Source of the DNA: Adiantum capillus-veneris
Lineage: Eukaryota > Streptophyta > Polypodiopsida > Polypodiales > Pteridaceae
Length of the DNA stretch: 64,000 bases
Direction of reading: 5' to 3'
Assembly: GCA_014529385.2 (NCBI GenBank)
Contig: CM043966.1
Span: forward strand, 43,221,037-43,285,036
Positions 45,990 to 57,278 of this stretch are shown here, one piece after another. Each line of letters begins with the position of its first letter. Within the stretch, counting starts at the first letter, position 1. The translations under genes were made by a program, and so were the position numbers. The notes under the pieces were generated by a model. It ran no database searches and was not told where the DNA came from. It saw only the letters and a program-made list of their open reading frames with translations.

Positions 45990-47551
45990 TGAAACCGGTC
46001 CGTAGGGCGGTAGGCGTTGGCTTTCACCCGAAATTCTTTACTTTAGACACACACATAAATAACGTGCAAAGAAAACCTGTGACGGGAATTAACACTTAAA
46101 CACACACAGCTCGGAAGCTAGAATGCTCCGAGCAGACGCCGACAACCTGTAGACCCCAAAATTGGAGCCCCTTTCGGTATTTCTTTATTCTTTAACAGAG
46201 GGAATAAAACCTGTGATCTCCTACGAGCTGCATAATCCGGGCTGAAATACACCTGTTCTGGCCCGATTTCGGCAACATAATTGTACTAGGACGCTTCACA
46301 GTCAGTATCCCCACGCAATAGATGACTTTCCCGACGCATATGGACACTTTGCAAAACCTGGCGAGAATCTACAGCACGCTGAATTCTCTGTTTTCTGCCC
46401 CGAAAATGCGCTAGATCACCTCTACAGTGGTCCCCTCGCGTCCCCGAATCTCTTGGGGGTATTAGGGACCGTTTAGGGCCGAAAACCTAAACCTGCAAAA
46501 ATACACAGCAGGCTGTAATTCCCTGTTTTGGGCTCCGTTTCGCATGCCGGTCGCATCTGTAGCAAGACCTCGAGCTCCCGCACCTGTAGGGCTACTTGCC
46601 CTTTGAATTGACGAGATTTCTCACGTGAAACCTCTCCGAATTCACATGTACCTGTGGGGGATAAGCCACTAGCTAACCCAGTACCTGTGCAAGAGGCTCT
46701 TGCCTCGGCAATCGCGCATGAACCCACACAATTGTACATCAGTCAAATGAAAAGCCCTCTTGTGGGTCATCACATAACTGCACGTAAGGGGGAGAGAGAG
46801 CAATGTGTAGCGTGCAGGGTATCACTCCTGACACCACACTGTACATAGAGGGAAAGGAAGCACTCCATAGCTCTTAACCTATGGCAGTTCTTCAAAAATG
46901 AGGCCTCCCAGCTTATAATTCAGCGCTACCTCTTCCTTTGTGAGGCAAGTTCACAGAAATGTGCCACTTGGTGCATTTACAAGCATTTTCCCGTTTCGGG
47001 TTTGCCACCTAAAAATCTCCCGACTGGTTGCTCAGTTGACTTTGCGGCAGAGTTGTAAAATGTTCCCCTAGTCATACCGGAGGTAACGACGTGAACACAT
47101 TTCACGGCCCAAAATAGCAGTTCCCTAAATTTTAGGAAATGATTCCGTTGGGCTCTCACTGGTCATCTGACCATCTATCCTCATTGGGACCGCATCCAAA
47201 AGTGCAATGTGGCCCACTGTCGGATACTATCTGTTGGTAGTCCCGCCTTGACTTTGTTCCTTTATTGAGTTCACTTCCTAATATCCACCAACTTGCTAAG
47301 TGCGACGGGGGGACCTACATGATCTTGCTCTGAGCCTAGACATCCTCTTACTATACGAATTCCAGTGCCGATCGCTTCCCGTCTGCGGGTGAAACTATTG
47401 TTCACATTGGCCATACAATGTCCGACCGTTTGCTACTTCAAAAAGAGGGTCTCAAAAATAAAACAAATATCATTGGAAAGAAACCAACAAATAAGGTTAG
47501 CAGTTGCCACATCATCGTGACATGGTTAACAGCTGTCACGTCCTCGTGACA
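45990..47551 (-). repeat. Family C 3' LTR (C1)
   Basis: TGAAACCGG..CTCGTGACA, 1562 bp, followed by the polypurine tract (minus strand ATTTCAAGAGGGGGGTA, 47552-47568). It has the R-region phrase CCCCTTTCGGTATTTC shared with family A LTRs. It matches solo LTR C2 at 51957-53906. No ORF here looks real. Confidence 0.85.
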
Positions 47552-47723
47552 TACCCCCCTCTTGAAATCGCAAACGTCCTCGATTGCATACCATAAATAC
47601 ACACCACTGATGATCTTGTGCTATTAACACTCTTTTATCATCGCATGTATCTGCAAGAAAGGTCGTAACACATAGATACAAATGACATGATGAGGCCTTC
47701 ATACTTTTTGTCATTTCTATTTA

Positions 47724-49190
47724 TTACAGTGAATTCATATGTACATTAGATGTACTAGCTCTATCATTACCCCTCCTTTGCACACGTTGGGTTGGGGCAT
47801 AGGTAGGTTGTAACCCAAAGGCTTCAAGGTAAAGCTGCAATACATTTGGTGACTCTGACAGTTCATTCTCTTCCAACCACTTTGCATCCATAGGCGGATA
47901 GTTCTTGAACTTCACCAAATAATGTCTTGCAACTTGTCCTTTAACTTTTCTGTCCTTATGTGCCAAAACTTGCTCAGGTACTAGGATCTCATCAAGTTCC
48001 TCAACTTCTGGTTGATCCTCATCCGACATACCTTCTGGCACATCACCCACGAAGAGTCTTAGAAGACTCACGTGAAACGCATTATGAATCTTCCACGCAT
48101 CAGGCAATTTCAGCCTGTAAGCCACATCGTTGATCTTGTCAAGTACTTGAAAATGCCCATAGTAACGCATGCTGAGCTTCGGAAACAACCGTTCCTTGCC
48201 CTTCATCTTCTTTAACCTTGCCTTTTCGAACCTAAACAATACCTGGTCACCAGGTGATAACAGCAATTCACGACGGTGACGATCTGCAGCCTTTTTCTGT
48301 TTTGTTTGAGTCTTCTCCAAGGCAACTTTAATTTTCTTGTACATTTCATCCATGTTCTCAACATATCGATCTGCCTCAAAGATCTTGTCCTTTGTATGCA
48401 AAATGGGAGGAACCTTTTTGCCGCCTTCAACAATCTCAAAAGGTGCTTTGCCAATAGACGAATGCACCGTATTATTGTATGCATATTCAAGCATAGGCAA
48501 ATATTGTTCCCACTTGCCCTTATTATCTGACACATAGCATTTCAGTAGATCTAAGACATTAGAATTAGCTTCTTCTGACTGTCCATCAGTTTGTGGATGA
48601 AACGAAGACGAGAACTTGAGCGTAGTGCCCATGTTCTCAAATAATCCTCTCCAGAACAAACTGGTCATGCGAGGATCACGATCACTAAAAATCGATTGTG
48701 GCATACCATGGTACTTAAACACATTGTACATGAACAAGCGTGCCATCTGACCAAATTTTATCTTCTTCTTGACAGGGATAAAATGGGCATGCTTGCTGAA
48801 CCTGCAGATAATGGTCCATAAACCATCATTCCCTATTGGCGTTCTTGGAAGATCAAAGATAAAGTCCATAGCAATGCTTTCCCATGGCTTATCCGGAATT
48901 GGCAGTGGTTGTAACAACCCTGGTGCCTTTTGCCTGTCAAACTTGACCTTTTGGCAAATTATGCATGCTCGCACAAAGGCATCCACATCTCTCCTCAAGG
49001 TAGGCCAATAGAACTATGTCTCTACCGCTTTAACTGGCGCATCAATACCACGATGCCCTGCATACGGTGGGACATGACTCTCTTCCATGACCTTATGTCA
49101 CAATGGCCTAGTGACACAAAGTCTGCCATGCATCATCATAAAACCATCTCTGAGGAGATAGTGCTCATGATGTAGCCCCTCTTGTACGCA
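47724..49190 (-). pseudogene. Family C Ty3 chromovirus integrase and chromodomain
   Basis: HHCC begins near 49180 (GRLCV.. H-VPPYAGHRG .. CIICQ). One TAG replaces the residue before FYWP near 49012; the frame is then open for 424 residues (48998-47724). The core has [10 protein letters not shown] (first Asp), FSDRDPRMTSLF (second Asp) and FHPQTDGQSEEAN (Glu), so all three catalytic residues and the segment missing in family A are present. A GPY-like part ([17 protein letters not shown]) and a chromodomain block YLVKFKNYPPMDAKWLEENE follow. Polyprotein segment, so no start of its own. Apart from one stop it is the best integrase in the window. Confidence 0.88.
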
Positions 49191-49443
49191 TTCATTAGCG
49201 TTTAGCTGAGCCTTCTTTATCACTTCTTCATAGTAGCTCAAAGCTAAAACTCTGTCCACTTGCAAACATTGTAAATCCAACAACCTTTTCTGACAAGCAT
49301 TTGTTTGCTCTTCATCTCTCAATGACAACAATTTGAGTGCAGGAATTTCTACTTCGATTGGCAATAAAGCTTCCTTGCCATAAACCAAGTGATAAGAAGA
49401 AAATCCTCCGCTAGTTTTGATAGCAGTTCTGTAGGCCCATAAT

Positions 49444-49897
49444 TTTTCATTTTGTTTTCGGAGTTGGGTAGGGCACGCCCGGCCGCTCCCCTCATACACC
49501 AGAAAAGTATACAAGAAGAACGACCAAGACTATGCACCCAGAAACCGAAGGCAGACGCAGACGCTTTTGTCACTAGTTTCCTCGAGACTACGAGAGGCCA
49601 GAATTATCTACACTCTTAGGGCCATGACTATTCCCTTGAGAGACCCATTTCGCCAACTTGATTTGGGTGCGACAGCGACCAAGTACCTTTGTTCAGAAGC
49701 CCAGGTACTGCGGGACTTGCTTCGGTCTTCCCTTTGGAGTTGCCTCCTCCAGGTAACTTATCGCTCACCTCACTAAACTGCCTTTGTAACCCGACGGTTT
49801 TCCCCTAGGAAATGCCATATCCGCTTGGAAGGGCGTCAGCTCACAGGTGGCGTCCGTTGAGGTTGGTGGTGTCTCCCTTTCGCACCTCCCAACCCCT
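49444..49897 (-). mobile_element. 454-bp insert with 14-bp TSD and A-rich tail (LINE-mobilised)
   Basis: Flanked by identical TGTAGGCCCATAAT at 49430-49443 and 49898-49911. On the minus strand it begins AAGGGGTTGGGAGG and ends AAAACAAAATGAAAA, a degenerate A-rich tail. Long target duplication plus tail indicate LINE-type target-primed insertion of an RNA: a SINE or a processed transcript. I do not recognise the source. It interrupts the conserved LWAYRT motif of family D integrase. Confidence 0.7.
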
Positions 49898-50531
49898 TGT
49901 AGGCCCATAATGCACAGGGCAACTTTGAATCCCAAGTCTTTCCATGTGTTTGGGTTATCTTTGTTAAGATTTTCACCAACTCTCCATTGAACCTCTCATT
50001 GAGACCATTGCATTGTGGATAATAAGGAGACTTGTACCTATGCTGTATATTGAGCTTCTCGCATAAGAAATCAAACAGCTCCCCTCTAAATCCTGGTCCT
50101 CTATCAGAAAGTAGCTCTAGTGGCACACCAAATTTGCAACATATATGCTCATAAACAAATTTCTCCATTTCTTTAGTGGTAATCTGTTTGACAGCCTTGG
50201 CTTCTGCACATCGTGACAAATAATCTACTGCTGTCAAAATGTAAGCATTTCTTTTGCTAGTCATAGATAAGGGTCCAATAGCATCAAGACCCCATTTTTC
50301 AAGCACATCAAAAGCTAGAATTGTCTTTCGCAATTCGGGTTTCAAAATTCTCTTTGCCATCTTCTGGCAAGGCAGACACGACTTGCACCAATGGTTACCA
50401 TCCCGCTGAATGCTTGGCCATACATAGCCTTCTTGTAGAATTTTATGCAACATGATCTTCATGCCAAAATGGCCTCCACAAGATCCCTCATAGATTTCCT
50501 CTTTCCAGGGCACACGACGCAAAACTAAATC

Positions 50532-50706
50532 CATAGTTACCCGGAACGGGATTTCGGAATGGGGGACAGGGAATGGCAACTGGCATGAAGCGCCATTCCC
50601 TGTTACGGATACTCACGTTTTCAAACACGGAACGAGCACTCGGAACGAAAAGTTGAAAGGGGAACGGGGAACGGAGACCTGGAAATGGCCATTCCCTGTA
50701 ACTATG
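50532..50706. mobile_element. Complete 175-bp hAT-like MITE
   Basis: Inverted ends CATAGTTAC / GTAACTATG and an exact 8-bp target duplication ACTAAATC (50524-50531, 50707-50714). The interior is rich in GGAACGGG and CCATTCCCTG phrases able to pair. 8-bp duplications are the hAT signature. It interrupts family D pol between MKGSDLV and VLRRVPW. A cut relative lies at 22449-22521. Confidence 0.88.
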
Positions 50707-51118
50707 ACTAAATCGCTTCCTTTCATGTAAAGCACATCATCAAGCATTTTATATTTCCTGGCTTTTCTTATAACCACATACTTTTTGGAGAATGGTAAAC
50801 CTTCAGGTAGGACACCTGTCAACAGAAAATCCATCTCCTTTGATAACACTTCCCTCCCATGATATAAAGGGGCATTTGCCTTCAGCACAAACACACAAGA
50901 GATCATTTCTTGGGCAGCATCATGAGGAGCTTCATTTTGAGACCTCGCCGCACACACACATCTATGATTCTGTTTGTTATTTATGTGATTGAAACAGAAG
51001 GATTTATGTTACCTTATACGCGTATGCGTGTGTGCACCATCTTTCTTCTGCTTCCATGTAACTCCGGGAAGGAGGTAGAGGGTAGCAGGCTCAATACCTT
51101 CGGGTCCCGGGAAAAAAA

Positions 51119-51132
51119 TTTGCTTTGATACC
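51119..51132 (-). other. Primer binding site of an LTR element (E/D)
   Basis: Minus strand GTGGTATCAAAGCAAA, adjoining an LTR-like segment from 51133. It is a variant of the Met-tRNA site. Confidence 0.6.
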
Positions 51133-51540
51133 ACTATAAGATTCTAGGTACTAATACTTAATTAAGCACTTAAACTCATGATTAAGACTTACGAAACTTG
51201 AACTGTACTCAGAGACAAGACTCATAAGACTCTGTGTTTGATTGCTTGAATGAATGCTTGAAACTGAGTACAATAGGCTCTTTATATATGAGATGAAGAG
51301 ACACAAATGAAAAGACGCGTCTCCTAGAGAAGAGACATGACTTTAAATGTAAAGACACATCCTTTCGACGAAGAGCTGCAACCATTGGGCGAAGAGTCGC
51401 ACCCGTAGAGTGAAGGGGTGTGACCAGTCGTCGAAGGAGTGTGGCTTTTGGCGAAGAGGCACGTCTCTTGAGCGAAGAGTCGTGACCATCCAAGTGTAGG
51501 AATTCTCCTTGGCATGGCACTTTGCATATCTGCAACTAGG
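51133..51540 (-). repeat. LTR-like segment, possibly the 5' LTR of family D
   Basis: Begins TATAAGATTC, where TGTAAGATTC would be canonical. It has CTTTATATATGAG (TATA-like on the minus strand, near 51278) and repeated GCGAAGAG phrases (51370-51480). It lies 5' of the family D coding fragment in the right orientation with a PBS, but gag and RT between them are missing. Its far end is not defined. Confidence 0.45.
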
Positions 51541-51956
51541 AGTAGATGAAATATTGCAACATAGTCACAATCGTGACAACGACGACGACGACGACGACGA
51601 CGACATTGTGGGCTGATCTACTATAGCCGGGGACGGCGATGGGCTGAAAACTGAAATCGTTGAAGAGGCTATGGGCTGAAAACTGAAAACACTGAGGGTA
51701 CTGCGACGACGAGGCTGTGGGCTGATCTGCTTTCAACTGGGACGGCGATGGGCTGAAAACTGAAATCGCTGAAGAAAACGCCAAGGGTACTGCGACGACG
51801 ACGACGACGAGGTTGTTGGCTGATCTGCTATCGCCAAGGACAACGATGGCTGACATCTTAAAACGTTGAAGATGAAGATGGCTGAAATCTGAAAACGCTG
51901 GTGGTAATGTAGCAAGGGCTGCAGCCGCGACGAGGCTATGCTGAAAACGCTGAGGG
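51541..51956 (-). repeat. Family B-like LTR remnant, left part, with (GAC)n
   Basis: Contains GACGACGAC (about 51568-51604) and several GGGCTGAAAACTGAAA phrases arranged as in family B LTRs (22840-23060), but diverged. It is separated from its right part (53912-54242) by solo LTR C2. Confidence 0.6.
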
Positions 51957-53906
51957 TGAAACCAGCCCGTAGGACGGTAGACTTTAGCTTTCACACGATT
52001 TTTTACTCGACAAACTTAACTTGACTTTACGACACAGAGGAAAAACTTCACAAATAAACCTGTGACTGGAATTAACACTTCAAACAAAGCACGGCCTAGG
52101 AGTTAAGAGTGCTTCCAAGCATACAACGACACCTTGTAGGCCCCAAAGACAGGTGTCCCTTTTGGTATTTCTTTATTCTTATAAACTTGGGAGAAAACCT
52201 GCAAATTCCTACGAGCTATCCCGCTTTTACCGGGCTGAAAATGGCCTACTCTAGCCCGATTTTGGCAACATAACCGCAGTAGGAGGCTTCACAAACAAAA
52301 ACCCCATGCCAAAGGTGACTTTCCCGGCGCATACGGACACTTTCCCAAACCTGGCGAGAATCTGCAGCACGCTGAATTCTGTGTTTTCTGCCCTGAAATG
52401 CACGAGTGATCCCAATACTTCCCCAAAGCTCCTGGGGGTATTAGGGATCAATTAGGGTCAAAACCCTAAACCTGTAAAAATACACAGCAGGCTGTAATTC
52501 ACAGTTTCGGACTCCGTTTCGCGTGCCGGTCGCATCCGTAGCAAGCCCTCGAGCTCCCACACCTGTAGGGCTACTTGGCCTTTGAATCAAACAAGATTTT
52601 TCGCGTGAAATCTCTTCGAATTCACGTGTATCTGCGGGGGATTAGCCACTAGCTAATCCAGTACCTATGCAAGAGGCTCTTGCCTGGAATTAACACTTCA
52701 AACAAAGCACGGCCTGGGAGCTAGAGTGCTTCCAAGCAGACAAACGACACCCTGTAGGCCCCAAAGACTGGTGCCCCTTTCGGTATTTCTTTATTCTTAT
52801 AAAACTTGGGAGAAAACCTGCGAATTCCTATGAGCTATTCCGCTATTACCGAGCTGAAAATGGCCTACTCTAGCCCGACTTCAGCAACATAACCACAGCA
52901 GGAGGCTTCACAAACAAAATCCCCATGCCAAAGGTGACTTTCCCGGTGCATATAGACACTTTCCCAACCCTAATGAGAATCTACAACACACTGAATTCTC
53001 TATTTTCTGCCCTGAAATGCATCAGATCACCTGTATAGTGATCCCAACGCTTCCCCAAAGCTCCTGGGGGTATTAAGGGCAATCAGGGCCAAAACCCTAA
53101 ACCTGTAAAAATACACAGAAGGTTGTAAATTGTAATTCACAATTTCGGGCTCCGTTTCGCGTGTCGGTCGCATCTGTAGCAAGCCCTCGAGCTCCCACAC
53201 TTGTAGGGCTACTTGCCCTTTGAATCGAACAAGATTTCTCGCGTAAAATCTCTCTAAATTCACGTGTATCTGCGGGGGATTAGCCACTAGCTAATCCAGT
53301 ACCTATGCAAGAGGCTCTTGCCTCGACAATCGTGCCATGAACCCACACAATTGTACATACAGATGAAAATCCCTCGAGCGGGGCATCACGTTTTCGTATT
53401 CAAAGGGGAGAGAGATGCACGAGCGGAATCATCGTGCTACATAGAGCAAGGAAGAAGACAAGCTTTCCATTAAATCTGTGATCACTTGCCCCCATACTCA
53501 CACACACATTGTAGTCACTTAATAAGTCAAATCAGCCTCCTCTCTCATTTTGGGCGCCCCCTCTTGTTGCTAGACTGGGAAAATTGCGTTGGAGCCGCCA
53601 TGTGTCCAGTTTGCCTCTTTTGAGTTAATTTCCTAGTACCTACCAACTTATAACGTGTAGCGAGGGGCCTAAATGACTTTGAATTGAGCCTAGACACCCT
53701 TTTACTGCTCGGATTCTAGTGCCGATTGGCTTGACCATCTCGTGGCGACCTCCGCTTCCCGACTGCGGATGAGACTCTCGGCCGTCGATCGTTTCACACT
53801 AGCCACACAATGCCCATCCATTTGTGACTTCAAAAAGAGGGTCCCAAAAAAAATCAAGCGAAAGAAACCAACAACTAAGGTTAGTGGTTGCCACAACCTT
53901 GTGACA
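51957..53906 (-). mobile_element. Solo LTR C2 of family C, with internal duplication
   Basis: TGAAACCAGCC..CTTGTGACA, flanked by GAGGG on both sides (51952-51956, 53907-53911). It is 1950 bp against 1562 bp for C1 because about 620 bp is duplicated in tandem: GGAATTAACACTTCAAAC starts near 52066 and again near 52686, and CAAGAGGCTCTTGCCT ends the first unit. No internal region remains, the product of LTR-LTR recombination. Confidence 0.88.
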
Positions 53907-53911
53907 GAGGG

Positions 53912-54242
53912 CTCAAAACCTAGAACACTGGAACTGTTGGATACTTCTAAGAAGAGGTCTGTTGTGAACGCTACTCCTCCTTCTGCCTTCTCTAGCGCCC
54001 AAAGGCTTATACCTATAAGTGCACAAAGCTGGGTCGGCAGGCATAAATCAGCCCCCACGATTTGGAAGTTGGAAGGGTCATTTATTAATTAATGCAAGCT
54101 AAGAGGCGATTCACACGCGGTAAATGCCTATATGCCAAAATGATGTACTGTGCGAGAGGGTATGCAACTATGACCGGCCTGGACATGCACGTCCTGCTAG
54201 AGGCTCACAAAGTGCCAGGCTAGGTCCTATGCTAGACTACGT
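53912..54242 (-). repeat. Family B-like LTR remnant, right part
   Basis: The phrase CATGCACG..CTCACAAAGTGCCAG (near 54187-54220) is the diverged counterpart of 23510-23550 in family B LTRs, in minus orientation. The preceding bases carry no recognised feature. A last piece (55827-55840) lies beyond solo LTR F2. Confidence 0.45.
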
Positions 54243-55821
54243 GTCATAATAATCAATATCTAATTCTCCTAAATGATTTTCTCATGTTAAACTGATCATT
54301 TAATATGGGGAAGTGCCAGGGGAGAAAAAGCTAAAATATTGGTTAAGCTAGCAGACCGGCCATAGTAGGGATCCAAAGGAGGGAAAATAGGGATCCAAAG
54401 GGGGGACCATCTGCAAAAGATCCATGTGCAACAATGGGCTTAAAAGACCCTAAGGTTCAGCCCATTAAGACTTCCAAAATGCTAAGGTTCCAAAATTCAA
54501 AGGTTGTGTCCAAAGGTCAAGCATGGGGGGAATTGGATGCTTTGTGTGTGACCTAAAAGTCTTTATCAATCCCTACATAGGAGGGGGTGAGCCTTGGGAG
54601 TAGGGGATGAGAGAGAAACTCACACACACACAAGCTCCCTTTACACAAAGGGAATGAGGGACACATGTCAGCTCCCTAGCCCAGATGCCCATAAGGTGTA
54701 GCCAATTCCTATTGGATGGCCTTGAAGGTGGACCAATGAGAATTAGGCTAGAGTAAATCTAGTTTAATTAAATTAAAAACACTTAATAAGCGAACCAATG
54801 AGAATTAAGCTCTCTAGAAAACTATTGGACAGTCTCCCAGGGGGTCCAATGAGCATTCAGCAGCCCAATGGCTTGCCTGATTCCTATTGGCCAGGAGGCA
54901 AAGGGGTCCAATGAGAGTTTAGTTGCATTTATTAATTACATAAAGCTCTCACAAAAGGGGAAAGGGGGACACATGTCAGAAGGCTATCACTTATACTGCT
55001 TAATTATCATTGGCTAGCCCTAGGGAGGTCCAATGAGACTGTAGCATGAGCAAATAGCAAGAGGGGTCGACCAAGAGAGAGAGGGGGCTGATTTTTGGAA
55101 GGCATTATCACACACACTCACACAATCTCATGTGTGAAGTAAAGAAGACTCTCTCTCCTTCTCAAGCTTTAATGGAAAGCTTACCACCTACTCCAAGCTT
55201 GTGAGAAGGGAGGCCTACACCAACAACTCTTGGTTTTGTGATGCAAATCCAACCAAGAGCCAAGCTTCAATGCATGCTCATCTCCTCTACCATGCTAATT
55301 ACTAAGCTAAGCTATGCTAATATGAGTGATTATGTGAGGAGATGTACATCTTTCTCGTAAGAATACTCCTTCCTCTCAATCTACTCTCATACCCCGCTAG
55401 CTCTCACCATCTTCGAAGGTGTGTGAGGTCTTGGGTCTGAGACCGAAGAGAATTGATGTTGTGTTTGATAAGTGTTTTGCTTAGTGCATGAAGCTTTCAT
55501 CTTCATTGCACTAGCTAGTCTTGAAGGAACACAAAGAATTGTGTTGTACAATGTCTCTCTTGATGGGAGAAACCATAATACAAAGCCTTTTGGAGGGGGG
55601 ACCGGCTCCATGTAAATCCGGTCCTCAACTGTTGTCAATAGCTTAATTTCTCTCTCTTTTGAAAGTATTGTTCATGCTATCTAACTAGGTGTTATGCTTT
55701 TTGTTGCTCTCTCCACCCAAGCACTCTTGTAATTCTCATTAGGAATCTATTCTAATGAAATGCCCACTATGTTCATATTAATTTCCGCTACACACAAGTT
55801 ACTAGGCCATTAAATGTTACA
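54243..55821. mobile_element. Solo LTR F2 (same family as F1)
   Basis: TGTCATAATAATC..ATGTTACA, 1579 bp, with an exact CTACG duplication (54238-54242, 55822-55826). Shared phrases with F1 include CTTCGAAGGTGT and GGAGGGGGGACCGGCTCCA. No coding domain. The family is not recognised. Confidence 0.88.
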
Positions 55822-55840
55822 CTACGACTGACGCTAGACA

Positions 55841-56704
55841 GTAGCCTATTTTCCTATTTTTGGTTATTTTCACTTATTATTTTTAAGTGACTTTCCAACA
55901 AAAGTAGGTAGGGCAATTTTGCTAAGTTAATATATAAGCAAACCAAAGTTCACACTTTCTAGCAGAAGAGGCAGCAGGAGCACCCTGCTCAACAGGCAAC
56001 TTCTCACCAAGACCAACCCCCGCGACTACTCTGGCGTTTTCTCCACAGAAGACCTAGCGTTTTTGCATCAGATCAGCCTTGGCGATTTGTGCACAGCAGA
56101 TCAGCCCCGGTGTCATCACGACACAGTAGATCAGTCTAGCGTTTTTGCATTTGCAGAACCCCGGCGACAGAAGGACCAATTTCAGCCCCTGGCGTTTTTG
56201 GATTTCAGCAACAAATTAAGACCGCCATTATTCACCTAAATTGTAGCAGATTCAGCCCGTAAAGACCATCAGTTTTCAGCCCTAAGAAACCTCATTTTTC
56301 AGCCAAGAAAACGCAGCCAAAACAGTCATTTTCAGCACCGAAACAGTCCCGGAATTCAGCGATTAGAAGATCCCAGATTTCAGCCATCAAGTCGCCGTCG
56401 TCATCGGCATAGACCCATTGCATCAGTCCATTGCATACGCATTGTACACCTTGTGCAATCAAAGAATAGACCACTCTCCGGCCTTCGGAGGAGGGTTTTA
56501 CAACCTCTCGGGTGTCGTATCTCTTCTCTCTCCTTCTCTCAGTCTCATTCACTTGCACGCACAATATCCACTCACTTTGTTCGTGATCATAGCACTCTCC
56601 ATAAGACGGAAAGCTCTCTCTTTCCCTAAGAACTAAAAGGAACCTTGAGCAATAAAGATCACTAATCTTGAGAAAATACAACATTCATTCCGCTGCACCT
56701 AACA
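55841..56704 (+). repeat. 5' LTR of B1, lacking its outer 230 bp
   Basis: Starts abruptly at TAGCCTATTTTCC and matches 59039-59930 with few differences, ending CACCTAACA. The first 156 bp of the missing part are at 25760-25915 on the minus strand. About 78 bp (equivalent to 58961-59038) are lost. Confidence 0.85.
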
Positions 56705-56705
56705 T

Positions 56706-56717
56706 TGGTATCAGAGC
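56706..56717 (+). other. Primer binding site of B1
   Basis: TGGTATCAGAGC, one base after the LTR; initiator-Met tRNA type. Confidence 0.9.
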
Positions 56718-57278
56718 TTTGGAAGTGTTCTGCATTACTCAAGGAAAGAACCACAAGAACCACAAGAATTTTTTTGCTTCTTGTGATTGCACGAACCCGA
56801 GTTTACTTGGGCGTGGCGATTCCTAATCGTGTTTTGTTCAAGAGTGACAGGAATCCCAAGAAAGAAGGGCTTGTCCAGCCTTCCCTTGTGTCTCTTTTCA
56901 CTCATTGAGAGCGGACCGTGCACTTAGCGGCCGGCCAATCGATGTGAGGTGGGAAAAAGCAACCTTGGTGTGAGCGCAAGGCCGCCAAGGGGTGCGCCCA
57001 CAGAAAGGAGTAGAACTCGGGTGAAGAGAAGATCCTTCTCCAACGCGATTTGCAAGCGAAAGAAAACCTCAAGAACCCAAGAGACCCTCAAGACGCAAGA
57101 ACCTGAAGAACCTCAAGAACCCTAGATTCTCACGAATCAAGGCCCTCAAGAACCTCAAGACCCCCAAGAACCCAAGTTCCTCGTGAACTTCAGAACCCAA
57201 GACCCGCAAGAACCCAAGTTCCTCGTGGACTTAAGAACCCAAAACCCACAAGAACCCACAAGAACCCACGATTGCAGA

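Larger units (their letters stand above)
49191..50960 (-). pseudogene. Family D Ty3 pol fragment: integrase, with two insertions
   Basis: In element sense: KEMDFLLTGVLPEGLPFSKK and RKARKYKMLDDVLYMKG (50720-50870), interrupted by the MITE at 50532-50706. Next come the HHCC domain H-FGMKIMLHKILQEGYVWP .. C-LPCQ (near 50350-50490) and the core WGLDAIGPL (Asp, near 50310), LSDRGPGFRGELF (Asp, near 50100) and YYPQCNGLNERFNGEL (Glu, near 49990). It is interrupted at ALWAY by the 454-bp insert (49444-49897) and resumes with LWAYRTAIKTSGGF .. LPIEVEIP. It resembles the non-chromodomain (Tat/Athila-like) Ty3 type. Upstream RT and gag are missing. Its 3' end runs in frame into family C sequence near 49200. 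Confidence 0.8.

Noticed and set aside
46473-46739. 88-codon minus-strand ORF in LTR C1 and similar frames in C2
   Set aside because: Lie wholly inside LTR sequence and are not conserved as frames between C1 and C2.
49349-49573. 74-codon ORF crossing the 454-bp insert
   Set aside because: It spans the insert/target junction, so it cannot be an original gene.
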